A DNA stretch of 10,784 bases from Alphaproteobacteria bacterium (lineage in GTDB: Bacteria > Pseudomonadota > Alphaproteobacteria > JABAAW01): positions 1 to 10,784 of the forward strand of contig JABAAA010000033.1 of the NCBI GenBank assembly GCA_014239005.1, given 5' to 3'. The notes below the pieces were generated by a model, which saw only the letters and a program-made list of their open reading frames with translations, did not search any database and had not been told where the DNA came from. The first letter of the stretch is position 1, and each line of letters begins with the position of its first letter. A program made the translations under genes and the position numbers. Shown piece by piece: positions 1 through 6,293 of the stretch.

Positions 1-1
1 G

Positions 2-241
2 CTTTCGCAAGCGATGCACCGCAACAACGGAGACGCTTTATTGCCCGCGCTGTTCAACACCTTCGGCGGTGTATCGACCTGCGCTTTGGGCTTCGTGATG
101 GGTGCCTCGGTATTGATCGTCGCCGGTGCGCTGCTGGCATCGGCAGGCGTGGGTTTCTGCCGCAATGTTTGCGTGGAGCAAGGAAAACCCTTCCGCTTAT
201 TCGTCAGCACGCTCTTTGGCGGCAGGCAAGAGCGAGCATAA
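2..241 (+). CDS. C-terminal end of a membrane protein, PntB-like (partial, 5' end outside window)
   Basis: This frame is open from the window edge to a TAA at 239-241 and is the only plus-strand reading with protein-like composition here. The visible 79 residues contain two hydrophobic stretches, roughly window residues 14-35 and 35-52. The pattern FNTFGG...ALGF, then LIVAGALLASAG, then a Cys-containing segment and LFGG resembles by eye the last transmembrane part of the beta subunit of NAD(P) transhydrogenase (PntB: LLNS.SG...A.GF, then LIVTGALVG.SG, then IMCKAMNRS, then GGFG). In PntB an NADP-binding domain of about 180 residues follows; here the protein stops five residues after LFGG. It is therefore a separate membrane-domain subunit, a truncated copy, or another membrane family with a chance resemblance. 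It is convergent with the T3SS operon, and its last 45 bases overlap the end of the 128-residue gene. The membrane-protein call is firmer than the PntB assignment. Confidence 0.4.
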   Translation, partial: LSQAMHRNNGDALLPALFNTFGGVSTCALGFVMGASVLIVAGALLASAGVGFCRNVCVEQGKPFRLFVSTLFGGRQERA

Positions 242-583
242 GGTAGCGAACCCGCATAAGGCTAGCACCGCCGCGGGCTCTGGCAACAGACGTTCCAAAC
301 GCACCGAAGCCTCTTGCTCGTAAGCGCGCTTGCAAAACAGGCGCAGTGCCTCCAAGCCCGCTGTCTCCAAGCGCCGCGTACGTTCGAAACTGAGCCGCTG
401 TATCGAGTGCACCTCGATGCGCTCGCGTGCTGCTGCAAGCACGGATGCCGAGGCGCGATCCAAACGCTCCGGCAAGGTCAAGGCGAAGGAAACTTCAGGC
501 GTGCGCGCTTCTTGCTCGCGCTCTGCTTCCGGCAACGGCGTGCGCGCTTCCGCTTTCTTGGTCGTCGCCTGCTCTACGGACAC
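197..583 (-). CDS. Unrecognised 128-residue protein encoded downstream of sctC
   Basis: I do not recognise a family. Translation should start at GTG 583. An AAGGAG Shine-Dalgarno at 591-596 sits 7 bases upstream and overlaps the sctC stop codon, so the gene is probably translationally coupled to sctC. The first 35 residues are polar, rich in Glu, Ala and Thr. Residues 36-100 look helical and are rich in Arg, Glu and Leu. Residues about 103-122 are hydrophobic (AVLALCGFATLC), a possible membrane or buried helix, and the tail is charged. No signal peptide is visible, and it lacks the conserved C-terminal patterns of needle (SctF) or inner-rod (SctI) proteins. As the last gene of the operon in the window it is probably a T3SS accessory or base-associated protein, but that rests on position only. 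Its final 45 bases overlap the plus-strand membrane-protein gene. Confidence 0.75.
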   Translation of the reverse strand: MSVEQATTKKAEARTPLPEAEREQEARTPEVSFALTLPERLDRASASVLAAARERIEVHSIQRLSFERTRRLETAGLEALRLFCKRAYEQEASVRLERLLPEPAAVLALCGFATLCSLLPAAKERADE

Positions 584-590
584 GAGAACA

Positions 591-596
591 CTCCTT
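591..596 (-). promoter_or_regulatory. Ribosome binding site of the 128-residue gene
   Basis: The minus strand reads AAGGAG, 7 bases before the GTG at 581-583. It overlaps the sctC stop codon (TAA, 595-597). This site decides the GTG start and suggests that translation of this gene depends on ribosomes finishing sctC. Confidence 0.7.
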
Positions 597-2730
597 ACGG
601 CTGTTCGCTCTGCGTTGGAGTTGGGGCGGGCTGTTCGCCCTGCGTTGGAGTTGGAGTTGGAGCGAGCTGTTCGCTCTGCGTTGGAGTTGGCGTTGGGGTG
701 GGGGCGGGCTGTTGTTGTTTGTGCTGTTTGCGACGTTGGCGCTCTGCTTTGGCGCGCGCCTTTTTTTCTTTTTTTTCCTGCTTGCGCTTGCGCTTTCTTG
801 CCAGTCTTTCTGCTTTATCGCGTTCTTTTTGCAACATCTTGGGGTATGCGAAGAGGTTTTCGTCTTCGGCTAATGCCTCAGCGCCTTGCATGTCGTCTGC
901 GGGGAGCGTTAGTCTCGGTCGAATGATGTAGAGTCGAACGAACTCTTGTCGTTTTTTTGTCTTGTGCCTGAAGGGCAGTCCCAAGATGGGAATGTATCCG
1001 AGGATGGGGATTCGTTGCCATCGTGATTCGACTTCGGATCGGATATGTCCTCCGATGACGAGCGCCTGAGTCTCCAGAATTTCTGCTTGAGTGGTGATCG
1101 TGTTGGAGGTGATTCTCGGCAATCCTCCGACGGCGGCGGACGCGGACTGGTCGATGGATCCGTCTTCGATGACGACGAGCAATTTGATTCTTGTTTTGTT
1201 TCCTTCGCGGATGATGTGGGGTGTGACGCGCAGGGTTGTTCCGACTTCGACGGGATAGAGGGACGAATCTTGGAAGGCTTCGACCTTGACGAAGAATTTT
1301 TGGTTGGAGGTGAGGGAAGCTTCAATGTTGTCGAGCGTGAGAATGGAGGGTCTGGAGACGACGCGTCCTTTTCCTTGGCTTTCCAAAAAATTGATTCTTG
1401 CGATCAAGCCGTTGACATTAGAGACGATGGCGTTGTTGGAGAGCGACCACCCTTGCGTTGCGAATCCGAGCGCGCCCTGAGCCGCGCCTTGAGCCAACGA
1501 TCCGAATTGCCCTTGGTATCCGTCGTAGGATCCCTGCCACTGGATACCCAAGTCGTTAACGCGGCTTTTGGATATGTCGATGATGGCGGCTTCGATCTTG
1601 ACGAGGCGCGTGCGCGAATCCAACTCTGCGATGAGGCGGCGATAATCGTTGTAGCGCGAGCGATCGTCGTAGATGACGACGGCGTTTTGACGCGGATCGG
1701 CAAAGATCAAGGGAGAAGCGCCTTTGCTGACCGAAAGCGGTTGTCCCGAAGTTTGCGCTGCCGCTGTCGCGTCGGAGGACGGTGCGGTGGCAGGGTTTGC
1801 AGGAGCAGGAAAGATTCCGAGCTCTTTGATCTTTTGCAAGCTGCCTGAAACAAGGTTTTCCAAATCGCCTCGCGGAGCTGCCGCGCGACGCGGTGCGCTT
1901 GTGCCGTAGCGTGCGGCGACGATCTTTTCCATGAAGTTTGCGACGCCAGGCAGGACCTTGGCGCTTTTAGCGTCGCCCACGGAAGTGTCGGCTGCCCATG
2001 CGTATTGCAAGCGGAAGATCATCAAGGCGAAGCGCTCGCCTGCGATCGGATAGAGGACGCTGTTGGACGGCGAGAGGACGCGGTTGTGATCGAAGCCCGC
2101 GAGCTCGGCGTAGATGGTTTGCGCGCTTTCGTGGAAAGCTTGGATCGCCTGAACGTCGTAGGCGAGCTCTGTTTTTTGCTCGGCTTGCGTCCTCTTTGCC
2201 TGCCCTCTATCTCTATCTCTATCTCTATCTCTATCTCTATCTCTATGCCTTGCTCTATTCCTTGGGCGTTCGTTGTTCGAGGGTGTCGAGAGGGAAGTTA
2301 CGATCAGAGGTCCTGCTGCGATGCCCTCGCGTTGCAGGCGTTTCCAAAAGCTGTCCGCTTCTTCTTGCGATGCAAAGCGGTAGGTTTGCGTTTTCAGGCT
2401 TACGGTGGAAGCGAGCGTGAGCGTATTCTTGTGCGTTGCCCACGCGAAGCGCGCCTGGCGAGCGAGCGCGTCGAGGAAGGCTTTTCGCGTCTCGCCGCGA
2501 AACTCTCCGACCAACCTGCGGCGCGCGAGCCCGCTGCCTTGGTCTCTGACCTGCATGCCGAGCAAGAAGGACAAATCCGAGAAAAACTGGCTGCCGCGTA
2601 CATCGTCGGCGCGATAAAAGTAGGGCTGGGCGTGAACGTCGGACACGCCGCCAAGCAGCACGCACGATAGCAAGAGCGCGCGCGAGAGCTTTGTGACGAC
2701 GGACAGGACGGAAGACATAGCAGAAGACAT
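595..2730 (-). CDS. sctC: SctC, T3SS outer-membrane secretin
   Basis: This is the secretin that forms the outer-membrane ring and export channel of the injectisome. From ATG 2730 it is 711 residues. The start was chosen because a Sec signal peptide follows directly (Lys14, Arg17, then LLLSCVLLGG) with a likely cut after VHA at residue 34. The frame stays open upstream to 2847, but that part overlaps sctO and is not signal-like. ATG 2718 is an alternative, and neither start has a clear Shine-Dalgarno. Residues about 35-115 fit the N0 domain. An N1 region is interrupted by an Arg-Asp repeat at about 162-175. Residues about 338-390 fit N3 (LIFADPRQNAVVIYD). The secretin core follows, with VGTTLRVTPHI and ILGYIPILGLPF at about 576-587, then RLYIIRPRL. 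About 95 unusual residues come after this: a Lys/Arg-rich helix-like stretch (about 633-670) and a Pro-Thr repeat tail (675-711). The usual pilotin-binding C-terminus is not recognisable. Confidence 0.95.
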   Translation of the reverse strand: MSSAMSSVLSVVTKLSRALLLSCVLLGGVSDVHAQPYFYRADDVRGSQFFSDLSFLLGMQVRDQGSGLARRRLVGEFRGETRKAFLDALARQARFAWATHKNTLTLASTVSLKTQTYRFASQEEADSFWKRLQREGIAAGPLIVTSLSTPSNNERPRNRARHRDRDRDRDRDRDRGQAKRTQAEQKTELAYDVQAIQAFHESAQTIYAELAGFDHNRVLSPSNSVLYPIAGERFALMIFRLQYAWAADTSVGDAKSAKVLPGVANFMEKIVAARYGTSAPRRAAAPRGDLENLVSGSLQKIKELGIFPAPANPATAPSSDATAAAQTSGQPLSVSKGASPLIFADPRQNAVVIYDDRSRYNDYRRLIAELDSRTRLVKIEAAIIDISKSRVNDLGIQWQGSYDGYQGQFGSLAQGAAQGALGFATQGWSLSNNAIVSNVNGLIARINFLESQGKGRVVSRPSILTLDNIEASLTSNQKFFVKVEAFQDSSLYPVEVGTTLRVTPHIIREGNKTRIKLLVVIEDGSIDQSASAAVGGLPRITSNTITTQAEILETQALVIGGHIRSEVESRWQRIPILGYIPILGLPFRHKTKKRQEFVRLYIIRPRLTLPADDMQGAEALAEDENLFAYPKMLQKERDKAERLARKRKRKQEKKEKKARAKAERQRRKQHKQQQPAPTPTPTPTQSEQLAPTPTPTQGEQPAPTPTQSEQP
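599..711 (-). repeat. Nested minisatellite encoding the Pro-Thr tail of SctC
   Basis: Read on the plus strand, about three units of roughly 30-36 bp each begin CTGTTCGC(T/C)CTGCGTTGGA and contain a variable number of internal GTTGGA-type hexamers. Both unit sizes are multiples of three. Copy-number changes would therefore lengthen or shorten the (Pro-Thr)n-Gln-(Ser/Gly)-Glu-Gln tail of SctC without breaking the frame. Confidence 0.85.
2205..2246 (-). repeat. Seven perfect copies of a hexamer (CTCTAT) inside sctC
   Basis: CTCTAT is repeated seven times without interruption on the plus strand. In sctC it reads alternately as AGA and GAT codons, giving His-(Arg-Asp)6-Arg-Gly in the linker that interrupts the N1 region. 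Perfect conservation at the DNA level, including third bases, suggests recent expansion by slippage. Confidence 0.95.
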
Positions 2731-2758
2731 GGCGAGAGGTAGGAAAGGGAAGACGGCG

Positions 2759-3256
2759 TTATTGCAACTGCGCGAAGATGGAGCGAGGTTGAAATTCTTC
2801 CAGCAGTTTTTCTTCGCTTCGTTCCTGCTCCTTGACGATGCGTGCACGTTCTTGTTGTTGCAACTGCTCGATTTTCAGGCGCGCGCGCTGTGCCTTCTTG
2901 AGCGCCTCGTATGCTAGTTGAAGCGCGTCGTTTGCCTGTTTCAGGTTGTTCTGTTTTTCGACCAAAACAACCCGCAGTCCTTCGCGCCGCGCGTGCATGT
3001 GCGTTTCAAAGGCTCGAAAGTTTTGCAGGTGGCAAAGCCCGATGCCCTTGTTGCGTCGCGCTTTCTCTTCGAGTTCCGCGTATTCTGCCTCGATCGCGGC
3101 GGGCATTCGTTGAGTGAATTGTTCGAGCAGGGCTGAGGCTTGTTCGAGCGCCTGCTCGGCGGTTTCCAAGGCGGACTTAGCATCGCTCCAGGCGCGTTCG
3201 GCGCGCTCTTCGCGCAAGGCTCGAATTCGCAACAGGTCGGCAAAGATGCTCGCCAT
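2759..3256 (-). CDS. sctO: SctO, T3SS ATPase central stalk (YscO/HrpB7-like)
   Basis: SctO proteins are two-helix coiled coils that resemble the gamma subunit of F-type ATPases and FliJ. They sit in the central pore of the SctN hexamer and contact the export gate. The 165-residue product from ATG 3256 begins ASIFADLLRIRALREERAE, a typical SctO opening. It is almost entirely charged helix: heptad-like runs lie at about residues 10-70 and 90-155, with a short hinge between them. Identification rests on coiled-coil architecture, size and position directly after the ATPase gene, since the family is poorly conserved. The start is 2 bases after the sctN stop, with an AGG-containing weak ribosome site upstream. 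A TTG at 3262 overlapping the sctN stop is the alternative. It ends 28 bases before sctC. Confidence 0.88.
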   Translation of the reverse strand: MASIFADLLRIRALREERAERAWSDAKSALETAEQALEQASALLEQFTQRMPAAIEAEYAELEEKARRNKGIGLCHLQNFRAFETHMHARREGLRVVLVEKQNNLKQANDALQLAYEALKKAQRARLKIEQLQQQERARIVKEQERSEEKLLEEFQPRSIFAQLQ

Positions 3257-3258
3257 GG

Positions 3259-4662
3259 TCAAGCCTGCCGAGCGTCGTCGCCGGTGAGGGCTTCGAGATC
3301 TTCGAGGGTTTGATCGAAGGACGAAACTTCACCGCCGTGCTGTTGCAAGAAGGCGCGCAAGTGTTCGATTTTTTCTACGGCTGTGTCCGTCGTCGGATCG
3401 CCGCCGGGCTGATACTCCCCGATCTTGATCAACAGCTCCGCCTGACTGTACGCCGCCAAGAGCTCGCGCATGCGTTGGGCTGCGCGCACATGCTGGGCGG
3501 AAGCGACCGCCGTCTGCACACGGCTGACGCTCTCCAGCACATCGATGGCAGGGTAGTGATTGCGCGCCGCCAAATCGCGCGACAGCACGATATGCCCGTC
3601 GAGGATGGAGCGCGTTTCGTCGGCGACGGGCTCTGTCATGTCGTCGCCCTCGACGAGGACGGTGTAGAAGGCGGTGATGGAGCCGATCGCGCCCATGCCG
3701 GTGCGCTCCATAAGCTTCGGCAAGGAGGCGAAAACAGAGGGCGGAAAGCCGCGACGCGTCGGGGGTTCGCCCATCGCCAAGCCGATCTCGCGGAGTGCAC
3801 GGGCAAAGCGCGTGACCGAATCCATCATGAACAAGACCTTGTTGTCGCGCGCCCGAAAGTATTCGGCGACGGCTGTTGCAACGTAGGCTGCGCGCGCGCG
3901 CTCCATCGAGGACTTGTCGGAGGTGGCGATGACCAGCACCGACTTTCGCATGCCCTCTTCGCCCAAGCTTTGTTCGATGAACTCGCGCACCTCGCGTCCT
4001 CGTTCTCCGATGAGGGCGATCACGACGACATCGGCGACGGCACCCTTGACGAGCGCGGAGAGCAGGGTGCTTTTGCCAACGCCCGCGGCGGCGAAGATGC
4101 CGAGCCGTTGCCCCTCGCCGCATGTGAGCAACCCGTCGATGGCGCGAATCCCGACGCTGAACGGAGCGTCGATGATACGGCGCGTGAGGGGGTTCGGCGC
4201 TTCGGCGTAGATGGGCTGTCGATCCGACAACGCGAGTTCTCCCTTCTGCGCTGCGTCCATAAGTTCGCCCATGCCGTCGAGGACGCGTCCCAAGAGCGCC
4301 GGTCCCACCTTGATCTCCTGCGTGCGCCCTGTCGGAATGACATCGGTTTGCGACGAGACACTCTGCATGTCGCCGTAGAGCGTGAGCAGGGCTGCGTCGG
4401 AGAGGAAGCCCACGACCTCCGCCTCGCACAATTTTTCGCCCGAACGCGCGCGCAGCTCGCAGATCTCGCCGATACGCACATTCGGCACATGCGCCTTCAC
4501 CAACGTGCCGATGACCTCGCCCACGCGCCCTGTCGCGCGCACGGGATTGGCAGCCTCTATCTTGGCTTCCAGATCGACAAAGAGCGGCGCAAAAGGAGAA
4601 CCCGCCTTCTGCTCCTGCTCGACCCTTGCAGGAAGGAGGGCTTCGGACACTGCCCGCCTCAC
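3259..4662 (-). CDS. sctN: SctN, T3SS ATPase
   Basis: SctN is the hexameric cytoplasmic ATPase that strips chaperones from secretion substrates and energises export. The 467-residue length is normal for YscN/EscN/FliI proteins. Walker A is AAAGVGKST at residues 191-199, with catalytic-site Lys197. [10 protein letters not shown] at 219-228 carries the conserved Glu220. Walker B is VLFMMD ending at Asp281. [11 protein letters not shown] (301-311) and [14 protein letters not shown] (336-349) are family signatures. [20 protein letters not shown] (362-381) carries the arginines expected at the subunit interface. The first 40 residues are a variable oligomerisation region. Translation starts at GTG 4662, overlapping the sctL stop as GTGA. 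A GGAGG ribosome site lies just upstream, inside the end of sctL. All catalytic motifs look intact. Confidence 0.98.
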   Translation of the reverse strand: MRRAVSEALLPARVEQEQKAGSPFAPLFVDLEAKIEAANPVRATGRVGEVIGTLVKAHVPNVRIGEICELRARSGEKLCEAEVVGFLSDAALLTLYGDMQSVSSQTDVIPTGRTQEIKVGPALLGRVLDGMGELMDAAQKGELALSDRQPIYAEAPNPLTRRIIDAPFSVGIRAIDGLLTCGEGQRLGIFAAAGVGKSTLLSALVKGAVADVVVIALIGERGREVREFIEQSLGEEGMRKSVLVIATSDKSSMERARAAYVATAVAEYFRARDNKVLFMMDSVTRFARALREIGLAMGEPPTRRGFPPSVFASLPKLMERTGMGAIGSITAFYTVLVEGDDMTEPVADETRSILDGHIVLSRDLAARNHYPAIDVLESVSRVQTAVASAQHVRAAQRMRELLAAYSQAELLIKIGEYQPGGDPTTDTAVEKIEHLRAFLQQHGGEVSSFDQTLEDLEALTGDDARQA

Positions 4663-5354
4663 GATGCCTCCTCGCCGTTATCGACGGCGACCTTGTTTTG
4701 GAGCTTCTTGTCTTCTCGGACAGCACCGTTCTCTGCCTTCGCGCTGCGTAGCGCACCCAAAGCTTCTTTCAGGGCTGCGATCTGGGATGCCAGCCCGAGC
4801 TCGACCGTTCCCAACGGCGATTCCAAAAGGCACGAGCCCTCTTGCAAGCGTGCATTGACCGCGATCTTGACCATGCCCGCAAGACGCGCCTCGTGCGTCA
4901 GACGCTCGATGTCCTTGTGCAACGCCTTCTCCTGCGCACGCGCGATATGCAGCGTGATCTGCGGCAGCGAGCGATAGTCGCGAAGCGCGCGCGCGATCAC
5001 TTGCCGCACGAGTTTGTCCTTGTCGAGTCCTTCGGCGATCTTGTCGAGCGCCCCTTCTAAAAGAGCGACCATGTCCTCTTCCATGCTTTCAAAGTATCGA
5101 ATGGCGCGCGAGACGGTTTCGAACGCCTGTCTTGCACGCGCGGCTTCGGCTTTCGCCAAGCCTTCCTCGTAGCCGCGTTGTCGATGTTCGTCGAGCGCAC
5201 GCGCGGCTTCCTGACGCGCCCTCTGTTGCTCGCGCGCGAGTTCGCACAGCACGGATTCGCCCTGTTCCAGTCGCGCGTAGTCTTCGCCCTTCAAGACGCG
5301 CGTATGCGCCAAGGGCGTTATGCGACCTTCGAGGATTCGAGCCAGCCGTGCCAC
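4659..5354 (-). CDS. sctL: SctL, T3SS ATPase stator (HrpB5/YscL/FliH-like)
   Basis: SctL dimers form the spokes that link the ATPase SctN to the sorting-platform pods. From GTG 5354 the product is 231 residues. An AAGAGG at 5365-5370 serves as ribosome site. The frame is open up to GTG 5390, an alternative giving 243 residues. [13 protein letters not shown] (residues 18-30) is a typical N-terminal SctL element. A long charged coiled coil follows (about 35-75, including [14 protein letters not shown]). The C-terminal globular part (about 80-200) ends in the family motif [14 protein letters not shown] at 175-188. About 30 variable residues follow, and the gene ends in the GTGA overlap with sctN. 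The start overlaps the shifted sctK reading frame by 37 bases. Confidence 0.93.
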   Translation of the reverse strand: MARLARILEGRITPLAHTRVLKGEDYARLEQGESVLCELAREQQRARQEAARALDEHRQRGYEEGLAKAEAARARQAFETVSRAIRYFESMEEDMVALLEGALDKIAEGLDKDKLVRQVIARALRDYRSLPQITLHIARAQEKALHKDIERLTHEARLAGMVKIAVNARLQEGSCLLESPLGTVELGLASQIAALKEALGALRSAKAENGAVREDKKLQNKVAVDNGEEAS

Positions 5355-5611
5355 GATCCGATCACCTCTTTTGCCAGCGCACACCACCACTTCTCATGCT
5401 CGCCCGTCTCTTCTTCGGTTTCGAAAAGCGTGATCGTCGCGCGTAATCCCGCCGCCGTTCCTTCGTCCAACCCCTCCATTCCTTTGAATTCTTGCCGCGA
5501 ACTTCGACGTAGCAAGTCCACGATGCCGCGCGGACACTTCAACGCCAGTCGTCGCCAATGCTGCTCGGCTAACCCCTCCTCATCTTGCAATTCCTGGTCT
5601 TGCAATTCCTT
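5318..5611 (-). CDS. sctK: Probable C-terminal part of SctK in a shifted reading frame
   Basis: This frame codes for up to 97 residues from a possible GTG at 5611. It overlaps the end of the preceding sctK frame by 32 bases and ends at TAA 5320-5318, inside the start of sctL. Its composition is protein-like. HWRRLALKCPRGIVDLL followed near the end by [14 protein letters not shown] resembles, from memory, the C-terminal helices of SctK/YscK proteins (a RRLALKLP-type segment, then EV..W). No good ribosome site precedes the GTG. I therefore infer that it is the displaced C-terminus of SctK rather than an independent gene. Joining the two frames near 5611 needs a change of one base and gives about 305 residues. 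Alternatives are a sequencing or assembly indel, a true inactivating mutation, recoding, or a small separate gene. Confidence 0.6.
   Translation of the reverse strand, partial: KELQDQELQDEEGLAEQHWRRLALKCPRGIVDLLRRSSRQEFKGMEGLDEGTAAGLRATITLFETEEETGEHEKWWCALAKEVIGSWHGWLESSKVA
5365..5370 (-). promoter_or_regulatory. Ribosome binding site favouring the sctL start at 5354
   Basis: The minus strand reads AAGAGG, 10 bases before GTG 5354 (or AGGTG with 8 bases spacing). No comparable site precedes the run of GTG codons near 5390, and the sequence from 5354 onward matches SctL N-termini better. Confidence 0.5.
5580..5609 (-). repeat. 15-bp tandem duplication at the sctK frame break
   Basis: On the plus strand, TCATCTTGCAATTCC (5580-5594) is followed directly by TGGTCTTGCAATTCC (5595-5609), with 13 of 15 bases identical. 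The first sctK frame terminates in it (TGA at 5582-5580), while the next frame reads through it as ELQDQELQD. Confidence 0.85.
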
Positions 5612-6239
5612 CACTCTGCAACACCAGCAGGCGTAATCCCAAAAGCGTGTGAAAAGCAGGATCACCCAAACTCGCCTGTTGCTCGCCCGACAACCCCAAG
5701 GCGACACGTCGAGGCGAAGGACGCAACCCTGCCCCCTTCGTCATGGCGAAGGTATAGTCGGATGCTCCCAACCCCTTCTTCAGGCGCGCGACCTGCTCGC
5801 TCTCGATCACCGCAGCAATCTCGGCGGCGCTCAAGACCAAGCCCGCCGAGCGCAACAAACGCAAGAGGAGGGGCGAATCCAACATCACAAGCCGCAGAAA
5901 GAACGGCAGCTGCGAAGGGGCGCGCGGAAAAACGTCGATGCGCAAGGCAAAACGTTCGCAGACGAGGCGCGACAGCGATGCCCTTCCCCACAGACGCTGC
6001 ATCCAAACCGATTCTTGTGCCGATTCTTGTGCTGACTCTTTATCTTTGTCTTTATCTTTCTTTCTGCCCGCCTGCGCGCGATCTCTTGGCGAAGCTGCCA
6101 GCACCTCGCGGTAGGATTCGTGAAGGGTGGCGGCGGGGTTGCACTGGAAGCGCAGCCACAGCGCGACCGCAGCACGAGACAACGGAGGTTGCGGCAAGGC
6201 GGTGGGCGTTGTTGCGGAGGGGGTAGGTAGAGGGAACAT
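5580..6239 (-). CDS. sctK: SctK, T3SS sorting-platform protein (YscK/HrpB4-like), apparently frameshifted near its 3' end
   Basis: SctK is the poorly conserved cytoplasmic adaptor that links the SctQ/SctL pods to the inner-membrane ring. Position between sctJ and sctL is the main evidence. Supporting features are the N-terminal LWLRFQCNPAATLHESY (about residues 27-43), the LSRLVCERFAL stretch after the linker, and DYTFAMTKGAGL (about 161-172), which fit YscK-type proteins. From ATG 6239 the frame gives 219 residues, but the last 11 (SEGIARPGIAR) are encoded by a 15-bp tandem repeat and do not look like SctK. The expected C-terminal helices appear in the next frame (5611-5318). A low-complexity linker at about 60-77 (Lys-Asp and Glu-Ser-Ala-Gln repeats) is an insertion relative to usual SctK. 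The gene lies 40 bases after sctJ, with a weak ribosome site. Confidence 0.8.
   Translation of the reverse strand: MFPLPTPSATTPTALPQPPLSRAAVALWLRFQCNPAATLHESYREVLAASPRDRAQAGRKKDKDKDKESAQESAQESVWMQRLWGRASLSRLVCERFALRIDVFPRAPSQLPFFLRLVMLDSPLLLRLLRSAGLVLSAAEIAAVIESEQVARLKKGLGASDYTFAMTKGAGLRPSPRRVALGLSGEQQASLGDPAFHTLLGLRLLVLQSEGIARPGIAR
6009..6062 (-). repeat. 12-bp and 6-bp in-frame repeats in the SctK linker
   Basis: Plus-strand CGATTCTTGTGC occurs twice in tandem at 6009-6032 with a degenerate third copy. It is followed by alternating TTTATC/TTTGTC hexamers to about 6062. They encode (Glu-Ser-Ala-Gln)n and (Lys-Asp)n, forming a charged linker that separates two conserved parts of SctK. Confidence 0.85.
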
Positions 6240-6250
6240 GCTCAGGGTGC

Positions 6251-6293
6251 GTCGTTATTTTTTTCGCTATTTCAGGTCGTTATTTTTTGTCGC
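6251..6293 (-). repeat. Duplicated 17-18-bp A-rich element at the sctJ-sctK junction
   Basis: GTCGTTATTTTTTTCGC (6251-6267) and GTCGTTATTTTTTGTCGC (6276-6293) are near-identical direct repeats 8 bases apart. The second contains the sctJ stop codon (TAA at 6282-6280). The first lies wholly in the 40-base gap before sctK. There is no inverted-repeat structure that would make it an obvious terminator. Confidence 0.8.

Noticed and set aside
197..241. Rho-independent terminator between the convergent genes at the left end
   Set aside because: I looked for a GC stem followed by a T-run on either strand and saw none; the genes overlap here.
314..931. Long plus-strand open frames (Leu/Val/Gly and Cys-rich repeats) opposite the 128-residue gene and the end of sctC
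   Set aside because: Their repeats are the complement of the Pro-Thr minisatellite, they have no ribosome site, and they are antisense to well-supported genes.
1045..1848. 267-residue acidic plus-strand open frame opposite sctC
   Set aside because: Its Asp/Gly/Ser composition mirrors secretin codons on the other strand; no start context or known domain.
2731..2847. Extension of SctC by 39 residues to an upstream start
   Set aside because: It would overlap sctO and place a polar segment ahead of a clear signal peptide; ATG 2730 or 2718 is more consistent with export.
3329..4756. 475-residue Arg/His-rich minus-strand frame overlapping sctN
   Set aside because: It is an out-of-frame reading of sctN and sctL with highly biased composition; the overlapping in-frame genes carry intact family motifs.
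3310..4977. 555-residue plus-strand open frame opposite sctN and sctL
   Set aside because: It is rich in His, Arg and Asp, with no recognisable domain, and it is exactly antisense to the SctN ATPase, whose motifs are unambiguous. This is typical of the shadow frame in GC-rich genes.
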